DNA from: RUG14199 sp045535205
Lineage (GTDB): Bacteria; Bacillota; Clostridia; Oscillospirales; CAG-272
Length of the DNA: 17,244 nt
Assembly: GCA_045535205.1 (NCBI GenBank)
Contig: JAZSLF010000033.1
Location: 1-17,244, forward strand
Direction of reading: 5' to 3'
Part shown: positions 1-7,100 of the stretch, piece after piece
Layout of the letters: every line of letters begins with the position of its first letter
Position numbering within the stretch: the stretch's first letter is position 1
The notes under the pieces: generated by a model
The model's database searches: none
What the model saw: the letters and a program-made list of their open reading frames with translations, nothing else
Told to the model about the DNA's origin: nothing
Program-made: the position numbers and the translations under genes

Positions 1-651
1 AGCACCTGCACGTATAGCGGCAAAAGCACAAGCCGCTGCCATGTTTATATTATCACTTACTTTAACGTATACGGGAATATCACATTCAGATTTGATATTT
101 GAAACAAATCCGGCAAACTCTGTGGGAAGCATGATTCCCGCATCGTCGCATACACAAGCGGCCGAAGCACCGTTTTCCTTTGCCTTATTTATCGCTTTAA
201 TAACAAACCATATATCCGCTCTTGTGGCATCCATGGCAACGAATTCCACATTTTCGCATTTTTCCTTTGCCGCCTTGCAGAGCATTTCTATTTTGTCAAG
301 CATTTTCGCTTCCTTGACGTGATATATATATTCCATCTGAACCGTCGAAACGGGAAGTGCCACCTGAAGAACGGGACAAGCCGCATCCTTCACGCATTCC
401 CATGCTGCGTTAAGGCTTTCTTCCGTAAAGCCTGTGGGAATACATACCGCACAGTTTTTGACATTTGCAGAAATTGTTCTGTAAATAATAGTATCTTCTT
501 TAAGACTCTTAATTTCATCAAGCCCAACAGCATCGGCGCCAAAGGCTTCGATACATTCAGCGATAGCCGTTTTTTCTCTGAACAGAAGGGACACCTTTCT
601 GTCCTCTGCCATCTTTTTGAGGGAATAATCCGCAACGTAAATTTTTCTCAT
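1..651 (-). CDS. Divergent HMGL/isopropylmalate-synthase-like TIM-barrel protein (3' end outside window)
   Basis: The reading frame is open from the ATG at 651 to the window edge (217 codons, no stop), with an AGGAG ribosome site 9 nt upstream. The protein resembles the pyruvate-carboxyltransferase (HMGL-like) barrel shared by LeuA, CimA and homocitrate synthase. Residues 141-146 (DATRAD) match that family's conserved DATRxD segment. Residues 165-175 fit the following barrel strand and turn, and 205-217 (AAACAFAAIRAGA) fit the helix after the usual HxHND motif. Several signature residues are absent. The N-terminal DTTLRDGEQ-type motif reads DYSLKKMAED (8-17), and the HxHND metal site reads KVSDN (197-201). 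The protein may therefore lack the classical divalent-metal chemistry. A T-box leader upstream implies control by an uncharged tRNA and hence an amino-acid link. Family membership is fairly secure; the reaction, if any, is unknown. Confidence 0.72.
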   Translation of the reverse strand, partial: MRKIYVADYSLKKMAEDRKVSLLFREKTAIAECIEAFGADAVGLDEIKSLKEDTIIYRTISANVKNCAVCIPTGFTEESLNAAWECVKDAACPVLQVALPVSTVQMEYIYHVKEAKMLDKIEMLCKAAKEKCENVEFVAMDATRADIWFVIKAINKAKENGASAACVCDDAGIMLPTEFAGFVSNIKSECDIPVYVKVSDNINMAAACAFAAIRAGA

Positions 652-707
652 AACTAAATTCTCCTGTATTCTTGAGATATGATGTTGAGCCTGCTTGTGT
701 GAGTGAA

Positions 708-985
708 TAAAAAAACCGCAGAAGAAAAACTTCTGCGGGATGATCAACAAATAATTGACCACGGTACCACCCGTGTTGCCGAAAAAACGGCCACTCAGTA
801 AGACTCAATAAAGCCTTTGATCTGTAACGGGATCTCCCGAAGACGTTTACTGAAAGCAAAATCGCATTTTCAACGTCTCAGCTCCGATAGGAGACAGCGA
901 AAGGAAGCTCTGCCGCCTCGCACCCCCGACGGCTCTCTGTAAAAACTTTGACCCTTTTGCTTAATATCATCATAGCCTTTAATTT
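708..985 (-). promoter_or_regulatory. T-box leader riboswitch (tRNA-sensing)
   Basis: On the minus strand the leader shows a stem I-like start (AGAGAGCC, about 938-931) and a GGAGCUGAGACG segment typical of T-boxes. The T-box core AACACGGGTGGTACCGTGG lies at 777-759. It is followed by a strong intrinsic terminator: a CCGCAGAAG/CTTCTGCGG stem (738-716) and a run of T residues (715-708). The HMGL-like gene begins 57 nt further on. In known T-boxes, binding of uncharged tRNA stabilises an antiterminator that includes the GGTGG core. Stem I is short, and I could not assign the specifier codon securely. CUC (Leu) and AUC (Ile), both just before GGAGC, are candidates. Confidence 0.9.
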
Positions 986-991
986 TTATAT

Positions 992-1020
992 ATCTTAACT
1001 CTTTTTTTTTCATTTGTCAA
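992..1020 (-). promoter_or_regulatory. Vegetative promoter of the T-box transcript
   Basis: On the minus strand, TTGACA (1020-1015) and TAAGAT (997-992) are separated by exactly 17 nt. Transcription would begin near 985, just before the T-box. The -35 box lies inside the upstream region of the divergent spoVAC-like gene. Confidence 0.75.
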
Positions 1021-1079
1021 GGGGAATTTGTAAAAAACGGGGAATACTATATTCAAAATATAATAAAAAAGGTGAAAAT

Positions 1080-1517
1080 ATGAATAAAAACAGCTACAAG
1101 GACTATGCCGAAAAGCATGCACCAAAGTCTCCCATAATAAAAGACTGCCTTTTTGCTTTTATCATAGGCGGTTCAATATGTACTTTAGGACAAGCCTTCT
1201 GCGATCTATTTCTGAAGCTGGGGCTTTCAAAGGACGATGCGGGAACGCTCAGCTCCGTCTGTCTTGTTTTTCTTGCTGTTCTTTTTACGGGACTCGGTGT
1301 TTTTGATGATCTGGCAAAATATGCAGGGGCGGGAACTCTTGTTCCCATAACAGGCTTTGCTAATGCTGTCGCCTCCCCCGCCATAGATGCAAAGACCGAA
1401 GGCTTCGTTTTAGGTGTGGGAGCTAAAATTTTTACCATAGCCGGCCCCGTTATCCTATACGGCACCGCCGCAGGTGTTTTGTATGGGGTTATTTATTGGG
1501 TAATTTCCCTATTTTGA
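1080..1517 (+). CDS. spoVAC: Stage V sporulation protein AC (SpoVAC family)
   Basis: The protein has 145 residues, the usual SpoVAC length of about 150. SpoVA proteins form a membrane channel moving dipicolinic acid into the forespore and out at germination. Family features are a soluble N-terminus ending in KSPIIKDC, a membrane segment with GGSICTLGQ, a segment with LLFTGLG-type residues (LFTGLGVFDD), and the signature GAGTLVPITGFANAVASPAID followed by EGFVLGVGAKIF and a final membrane helix. The start at 1080 is preceded by AAAGGTG; the in-frame ATG at 1014 has no ribosome site. A sporulation-type promoter may sit in 1022-1050 (GGAAT about 15 nt before AATACTA), but this is weak. The gene stands alone here: no spoVAD or spoVAE follows, and the next gene is convergent. 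Confidence 0.9.
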   Translation: MNKNSYKDYAEKHAPKSPIIKDCLFAFIIGGSICTLGQAFCDLFLKLGLSKDDAGTLSSVCLVFLAVLFTGLGVFDDLAKYAGAGTLVPITGFANAVASPAIDAKTEGFVLGVGAKIFTIAGPVILYGTAAGVLYGVIYWVISLF

Positions 1518-1617
1518 TATTTCTTATTTCTTCTTTATTCTTTTTATTTTTCACATCGTTTTACCTTTTAAAGAATGAAAGAAGAAAGAACAAAGAATAA
1601 AGAATAAAGAATAATTG

Positions 1618-1646
1618 AAAGGCTTGACCGAAACGATCAAGCCTTT
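1618..1646. terminator. Shared hairpin between convergent genes
   Basis: AAAGGCTTGA (1618-1627) pairs with TCAAGCCTTT (1637-1646) around a short loop that can close further through two C-G pairs. Both flanks are AT-rich but the T runs are short, so it may serve as a bidirectional terminator for spoVAC (plus) and the toxin/immunity cassette (minus). Just left of it, 1525-1612 contains a long imperfect inverted repeat: TTCTTTATTCTTT in the left arm against tandem AAAGAATAAAGAATAA units in the right arm. Confidence 0.55.
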
Positions 1647-1708
1647 ATTAGTTCGGGAAGGCTTATATGCCGTTTTGGATCTACCATCCCCCCTATAACG
1701 AAAAATAA

Positions 1709-1957
1709 TCAATCTCCGAATTGTTCTTTGATTTTCTCATTAACAATAGCATACATTACGGGGATCTCTTTCAAATCTTCCTCTTTAATCGCTATCGTGG
1801 CTATATTGTCTTTTTCGCCGTATTGAGGAAAACAAACAAGAAGGTATCCGTTTCTACGCTCGTCAAAGCATATCCACCCTTGCATTCCTTTGTGTACACC
1901 GTACTTGGTATAACGTTCTTTTTCAACAATAACTTCAACGCAATCCATTTCTTTCAT
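1709..1957 (-). CDS. Small hypothetical protein, paralogue 1 (possible accessory immunity protein)
   Basis: This 82-residue acidic protein starts with MKEMD at 1957, behind AGAGGA at good spacing. An open frame extends further upstream but overlaps the preceding gene. It is clearly paralogous to its upstream neighbour. Both begin MKEMD, then share a V-E-K-(D/E)-R-Y segment, GVHKGM-GWIC at about residues 19-29, a Y-L-V-x-FPQ segment near 40-46, and an acidic tail (ExDL/ExDM, then NE-I-K--F). The GVHKGM...GWIC...W/YLV pattern suggests a small beta-barrel (SH3/KOW-like) fold, but this is inference and no family name can be given. It is last in a minus-strand series of toxin, barstar-like, paralogue 2, paralogue 1, so an extra immunity role is plausible but unproven. 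Confidence 0.75.
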   Translation of the reverse strand: MKEMDCVEVIVEKERYTKYGVHKGMQGWICFDERRNGYLLVCFPQYGEKDNIATIAIKEEDLKEIPVMYAIVNEKIKEQFGD

Positions 1958-1967
1958 TTTAATTCCT

Positions 1968-2228
1968 CTAATCTTGGGATGTATTCTCAAAACGAGCTTT
2001 AATTCTTTCGTTTTCAGCAGCATACAAGTCAGTAACGACTTCCATATCATCTTCATGAACAGAAAGTGTTGAAATATCAGGCTTATCATAGCATTGTGGG
2101 AAATTTACAAGCCAATAACCGTCGGCACTTTTATTGTGGCAAATCCACCCGTACATTCCCTTGTGTACACCTTCTTTGGCATATCTATCCTTTTCTACTG
2201 TTATACGTATGTTATCCATTTCTTTCAT
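1968..2228 (-). CDS. Small hypothetical protein, paralogue 2 (possible accessory immunity protein)
   Basis: This 86-residue protein starts at the ATG at 2228, a few bases after a GGGGG tract that may act as ribosome site. The sequence MKEMDNIRITVEKDRYAKEG and the following GVHKGMYGWIC parallel the downstream paralogue, from which it is separated by 10 nt. The variable part is residues 50-75, where the two copies differ most (DKPDISTL against EKDNIATI). Tandem, diverged copies of one small soluble protein behind a toxin/inhibitor pair are typical of immunity-gene arrays, but no biochemical function can be read from the sequence. It lies 48 nt downstream of the barstar-like gene and is probably cotranscribed with it. 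Confidence 0.78.
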   Translation of the reverse strand: MKEMDNIRITVEKDRYAKEGVHKGMYGWICHNKSADGYWLVNFPQCYDKPDISTLSVHEDDMEVVTDLYAAENERIKARFENTSQD

Positions 2229-2276
2229 TTAAACGACCCCCATCAATTATCACCGTAAGGTGTTATCATTTCATAA

Positions 2277-2564
2277 TTAATCAATAATCTTGTATGAAAA
2301 AGGGGACAAATTTCCATTTTCTCTAAACATAACGTTCCGCTGTAATATTTCATGCATTTTATCTAAATGTGGTTCAAGTTCAACATGAAGGCTTTTTTCT
2401 CCTTTGATTATAACTTTATCTGCATCACATTCGCTCCAAAGCATATCCCAAAAAGCACTCCAATTCTTTCCGTACCATTCCGGAAAACCAAAAGCTTTTC
2501 TTATCCTTTCATGTAATTCGTCAAGGTATTTGCAACCTGTTAAATCAAGCTCGATTATTTTCAT
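2277..2564 (-). CDS. Barstar-family ribonuclease inhibitor
   Basis: This 95-residue protein matches barstar in length and layout. It has an N-terminal strand (MKIIELDLTGC), a helix with LDELHERIRKAFGFPEWYGKN, then W-SAFWDML, a second strand (DKVIIKG) and C-terminal helix and strand elements. The (L/F)PEWYGKNWSAFWDxL segment at about residues 27-43 corresponds to the barstar region (PEYYGxNLDALWDCL) that plugs the barnase active site. The role is to bind and silence the ribonuclease in the cytoplasm until it is released or secreted. The gene starts 11 nt after the toxin stop, so it is almost certainly cotranscribed. The start at 2564 follows GAGGAGATAATC. Confidence is high because of both sequence and partner. 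Confidence 0.93.
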   Translation of the reverse strand: MKIIELDLTGCKYLDELHERIRKAFGFPEWYGKNWSAFWDMLWSECDADKVIIKGEKSLHVELEPHLDKMHEILQRNVMFRENGNLSPFSYKIID

Positions 2565-2575
2565 TGATTATCTCC

Positions 2576-3142
2576 TCAGTTTATTTCATAAAATGTTTCA
2601 TAATGATCATACGTAACAAAAATTAGTCCGTCATTTGACCATACGATTCTTTGCGTGTTTCGTTTGCCGGATTTGTAATTTATATCGGCTTCATACCAGA
2701 CTCTACCGAGTGCTTTTGGCAAATGTCCGTCATCATTTTCATATATACTTCCTCCTATCATTTGGTTTGGAATAAAATTTGAAGGCCATTTTCCGGATTT
2801 CCAACCTTTTTGTAATGCTTCTGATTTATCAACATAGTACGCAGGAAGCTCCCCAGTATGCTTTAACGTCCAATCTGCACCGTTTAAACCGTTAATTGTT
2901 GCGGTTCCCGCCGTAATAGCTTCCATAAGCTTGATTGTGCATCGACAACACAGATGTAACGGCGGCTTTGGGAGCGGTTTTTCATGGATGGCCCATATTT
3001 TTCCGTGTTTTTCTTTGCAAGGTACGCATCTTCTTGAATCATCTTTACTTATCCAATGCTTAAAATTTTTGCTTGTTGTAATTTGTGGAGACAAGCTATC
3101 TCCGTTTGACGATGCTTCGAGTATTGCTGATAATAAACTCAA
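2576..3142 (-). CDS. Barnase-type ribonuclease toxin with MuF-like Cys/His N-terminal tail
   Basis: The C-terminal ~110 residues match barnase/microbial RNases. They run from GADWTLKHTGELPAYYVDKS through GGSIYENDDGHLP to GRVWYEADINYKSGKRNTQR and end YDHYETFYEI. The equivalents of barnase catalytic Glu73 (YEADINY), Arg83/Arg87 (SGKRNTQR) and His102 (YDHYET) are all present, so the enzyme should be active. Before it lies a Cys/His segment (DDSRRCVPCKEKHGK... PPLHLCCRC) like the C-terminal tail of phage Mu F/SPP1 gp7 minor head proteins, a known carrier of polymorphic toxins. The long helical MuF head domain is missing and no signal peptide is seen. An ATG at 3169 has no ribosome site, whereas TTG at 3142 sits 7 nt after GGAG, so the 188-residue form is preferred. 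The promoter contains a LexA box. Confidence 0.9.
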   Translation of the reverse strand: MSLLSAILEASSNGDSLSPQITTSKNFKHWISKDDSRRCVPCKEKHGKIWAIHEKPLPKPPLHLCCRCTIKLMEAITAGTATINGLNGADWTLKHTGELPAYYVDKSEALQKGWKSGKWPSNFIPNQMIGGSIYENDDGHLPKALGRVWYEADINYKSGKRNTQRIVWSNDGLIFVTYDHYETFYEIN

Positions 3143-3175
3143 ATACGCTCTCCTCTCATAATATACCATATTTTA

Positions 3176-3244
3176 GAACAAATGTAAACCCCAAACGAAC
3201 ATTTGTTTGCGCATATGGTAACATATTTTACGAAAAAGAGTCAA
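3176..3244 (-). promoter_or_regulatory. Toxin-cassette promoter with LexA (SOS) box
   Basis: On the minus strand, TTGACT (3244-3239) and TACCAT (3220-3215) are separated by 18 nt. Seven bases downstream, over the expected start point, lies AAACGAACATTTGTTT (3193-3208 on the plus strand). This contains CGAAC-N4-GTTTG, a good match to the Gram-positive LexA/DinR box CGAAC-N4-GTTYG. A second degenerate site, GAACAAATGTAAAC (3176-3189), follows, so the two form a 9-bp inverted repeat. A second possible promoter (TTTACA, 17 nt, TATATT) overlaps the degenerate site but would leave a very short leader. Confidence 0.72.
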
Positions 3245-3369
3245 GAGTAAAAACGACACAGAAAGACATAATAAAATAGTTTTGTGTATCAGACCGAAAG
3301 GTGATTAAAATTTATTATGGTAGAATTTTTGTTTAATGAAACATATTTTTTATATGTTGCTTTATAATG

Positions 3370-3400
3370 TTGATTTTTAAACTATAATATGATATTATAG
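3370..3400 (+). promoter_or_regulatory. Probable pilus-operon promoter with overlapping palindrome
   Basis: TTGATT (3370-3375), a 17-nt spacer and TATTAT (3393-3398) form a promoter candidate, giving a leader of about 125 nt before the signal peptidase gene. A perfect 19-nt palindrome, CTATAATAT-G-ATATTATAG (3382-3400), covers the spacer end and -10 box. It could be an operator or simply AT-rich symmetry. The rest of the 3245-3530 gap is AT-rich, with no further gene and only weak small hairpins. Confidence 0.5.
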
Positions 3401-3530
3401 AATTAAATATAATGGCATAGTTATAAGTTTTTCTGAACAATAGGACAGAGTTTATTCGTATTTCTATGAAAATACATAGTGCTTTGTTGTTCAAACAATG
3501 ACAATGATCAATTGAGAAAGAAATCCTGAA

Positions 3531-4130
3531 ATGATAAAAAAACAAACTAAAAAATATAAAAAGCAAGAGTTTTTGGAAACGGAGATCTTGCAGACGGAGC
3601 TGAAGCGTGAGCAGTATAAACGGCGTTTCAGAAAGCTCCTTCGCAGTACGTTGAATGCTCTTATCGTGGTAGCCGCAGTTGCGGCATTGGTGGCAACACT
3701 TATTTTCCCCGTTTTGCAGATAGCGGGGACAAGCATGGAGCCCAGTCTATCAGAAGGAGATCTTGTACTGCTTGCTAAAACAGATAAGATAAAGCATGGA
3801 GATCTGTGTGCGTTTTATTATTCCAATAAAATTCTGATAAAACGAATTATTGCAGTTCCCGGTGATTATTTGTGGATAAATCCCGACGGTACGGTTTATC
3901 TGAACGGCGAGGAGCTTGAAGAAGATTATATTAGCGAAAAGGCGCTTGGAGAATGTGATATAGAATTTCCCTATCAAGTGCCCGAAAACGCTTATTTTAT
4001 GATGGGGGACCACCGTGAGACATCCATTGACAGCCGAAGCAGTATGATAGGCTGTATCACCGAAGATCAGATAGTAGGTAAGATATTGTGCCGCTTCTGG
4101 CCGATTTCACAATTAAGCTGGATGTCATAA
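3531..4130 (+). CDS. Signal peptidase I of the pilus locus
   Basis: This is a 199-residue type I signal peptidase. It has a basic cytoplasmic N-terminus of about 38 residues, one membrane segment (about 40-62) and an extracellular catalytic domain. Box B contains GTSMEPSL with nucleophile Ser68. Box D contains IKRIIAVPGD with general base Lys104. Box E reads MMGDHRETSIDSRS near residues 157-170. All catalytic elements are intact. It cleaves signal peptides from exported preproteins. It stands first in the pilus operon, 42 nt before the adhesin gene, like the SipA/LepA-type peptidases of streptococcal pilus islands, so a dedicated role in pilin maturation is likely. The ribosome site upstream of 3531 is weak (GAGAAAG, spaced far). 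The family call is very secure; dedication to pilins is inferred. Confidence 0.93.
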   Translation: MIKKQTKKYKKQEFLETEILQTELKREQYKRRFRKLLRSTLNALIVVAAVAALVATLIFPVLQIAGTSMEPSLSEGDLVLLAKTDKIKHGDLCAFYYSNKILIKRIIAVPGDYLWINPDGTVYLNGEELEEDYISEKALGECDIEFPYQVPENAYFMMGDHRETSIDSRSSMIGCITEDQIVGKILCRFWPISQLSWMS

Positions 4131-4172
4131 ATTCAGTTATATAATAAAATCTCAGAGAAAGGAGGGGTTGCG

Positions 4173-7100
4173 GTGCCGGAACAATTAAATGAATATTTAC
4201 ATACCAAAAGACAAGATGAGCAAATGAAGCATGGTTTCTGGAGCATAGCTGCCTTCCTTTCGTTGATAGTCGTATTTTGTGTATTTTGGCATTTGAAGAT
4301 AACCGGTATAACTATGGCAGGCGAGGCTTTCTGCGGAAATGCCGAGCATGCTCACACGGAAGAATGCTTTGAAAGTCTTCTCATCTGTACGTCAGAAGAA
4401 GATGAGACACATATACACACCGAAATGTGCTATGAGTTAACACATACATGTTCTCTTGAAGAACATATACACATAGAAAGCTGTTACAGCGATATTACGG
4501 CAGATCTTGAAACGGAAGACGACTGGGAAGCAAGCTTTGCCGGCATTGAAAGAGGCTCCTCTACTGCAGAGAATATTGTGCTTGCCGCACAGTCACAGCT
4601 TGGCTGCGGCGAAAGCACCATTAATTTTAAAGTGGGAGAGGACGGGGTCCGACGGGGAATAACCCGATACGGACAATGGTACGGAAATCCTTACGGTGAT
4701 TGGTCGGCGATGTTTGCATCCTTCTGCCTTTACTACGCAGGAGTTGAAGACGTACCCACCAACGCAGGAGCTGAATCCATGAGACTTGCGTGGGAAGAAC
4801 AGGGGCTCTACATACCGTCACAGGAATATTCTCCAAAGATCGCAAATCTGGTATTTCTAAGTAAACCTGTTGACAATACAGATTCGTACGAAGATGAGGC
4901 GGCTCAACAGTATGCCGAGGGCAGTATCACCGCAAACGCTGTTGCGATAATAACAGCTGTTACCGAAGATAAGATGACGGTGATAGAGGGAGACGTTGAC
5001 GGCTTTGTTGCGAAAGTAACTTATGATATCGACAGTAACGTAATTCTTGGATACGGTTTAGTGCCTGAGGTATCGGAATATGCGCCGCTTGTTGAAGCCC
5101 CCGATAATACGGTTCCCATAGCGGCATCTGCGAATTTTAACACTTCGATGCTGACGAGTTCGGACAGATTTGTACTTTATACCCTTCAGGACGGAAAATA
5201 CTATGCAATAGACGGCACGGGAAATGCCGTTCAGATATACGTAGACGATGACGGTAAGATACGTGCCGATATTGAAAATCCCGATCTTCTGATGTGGACT
5301 TTTTCAAGATATAATAATAACTCCACAGCAATTCAGAATGTCGGAAACGGACGTTATCTCCATCCTTATTATAACAGTGCTTCCGATAACGGAGTTACAA
5401 CTCCGGGAAGGTGGGGAACCACCGTCAGCGCTTCGGGAGACGGCGTAGTACTCAGTCATTCAGCTTACGTCGGCTTTGATAAAAACAACGAAAGCTTCGT
5501 GATGACACGAACATCGGGGCAGAACGTAAGATTTTCGATAGGCAGAAGCAGTTCGTGTACCGTGTGGTTTGACGGTACGTGCGGAGGAATCATGAGTCTC
5601 GGCGGTTCAGATGACCTCAGCTATACAGCGTATACCGACAGCACTCTGACACTTCCGACCGAGTGGAGATCCCCCGTCAAATATGAATATGTATTAAAAG
5701 GCTGGTATGATATTACAAACAATAAATATTATGCGCCCGGTGATAAAGTGATCGTTACCGGAAATACTGTTTTCTATGCCGATTGGAAAGCCGCTTCATA
5801 CGATGTGGGCAGGTTCAATTCCCAAACGACACAAACAGTAAGCACAAACAGCTTTATAAAGACCCGTATCTTCGATTACGGTGTGCTTCTTAATGTACTT
5901 TCGGAAAGAGTAAGCGTGTCCGCAGACAGCAGCGGCCACTCTGAGACGTGGCAGCTTCTGACTTCGGGAAATAATCTGTACAACGGAAATGAAACGCTCA
6001 ACTTTATTTTCAGAGACTGGGACAGAGGAAATGAAGATATTTCTTATCCGAGAGATCATAATGATATAAACAATCCAACAGAAGCGGGAACGGTTTATCC
6101 CGGTCTGTATACGGAAACAATAAGAGATCTGTTGTTTGACCCCGAAGTACAGCTGCCCGGTAAGGAATACATTGGTGAGGCGGATCATCTGTTTCAGCTT
6201 TGCGAGGATAGGTCTCATAATCATTTCGGTTATTATTATTACAACTCTGAAAGAAATGCAGCTTCCTATAATCAGACCGATCAGCGTTTCTATATTTACG
6301 ATTATCTCGAATGTACCCGAGATTCCTATAACAGCGGTGACGAAGGAAAATATTCGGATTTTTTACCCTTCAACTCACCGTATGCAAATACAAACGGAAA
6401 GACTCCGACCCAATATACTTACAACGGTATTGAAGGAGAATATACGGATACAACCCATTATATGTACGACAGCAGGTACAACGACAATGACAACACGACG
6501 AATAATATAGGCACAAACTTCTGGTTCGGTATGAGTATTGAAATTTCATTCTATCTGCCGAATACACCCGGCACCCATACAGCCGGAGGTGAGTACGGAA
6601 ACAAAGACGTATACGGCGAAGATATGCACTTCAGATTTACGGGTGACGATGACGTATGGATATTTGTCGATGATAAATTGATACTTGACCTTGGCGGTCT
6701 TCACGGACGTGAAACGGGAGACATCAACTTTTCAACAGGTGAAGTAACCGTAAACGGTGTTGTAAATGCCGAACACAGTGCAGCACTCAAGAGCGTTCAG
6801 TCAGGGGAGCACGTCTTAACGATGTACTACCTTGAGCGAGGAAGCTCTATGTCAAACTGCGCTATATACTTTAATCTGGCGCCACGTTTTTATTTCAGTA
6901 TTCAGAAAGAAGACGTTTTGACAAGAGAAGTGTTGAACGGCGCAGAATTCTCCGTGTTTACAAACAGAGAATGTACCGTTCCCGCAGAGCTTTGGCGAAA
7001 TAAAGAGGCCCACGATAACAAAGAGCCATCCACTAACGTTTTCACAGTTAAAGACGGCGTTGCAGAAATGTGGGGAATGGGAGCAGGCAACGTATATTAC

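Noticed and set aside
557..859. Open frame of 100 codons on the minus strand
   Set aside because: It lies across the T-box leader, terminator and start of the HMGL-like gene; the RNA structure explains the sequence.
3142..3169. ATG at 3169 as toxin start
   Set aside because: It has no ribosome site, while TTG at 3142 follows AGGAGA at ideal spacing. The extension remains possible.
3176..3209. Inverted repeat as an attachment site or transposon end
   Set aside because: The 16-mer copy at 12355 also sits over a promoter start, and the core fits a LexA box. No integrase or target duplication is seen.
3400..3530. Cyclic-di-GMP or other riboswitch before the pilus operon
   Set aside because: No conserved aptamer core was recognised; only weak short hairpins are present.
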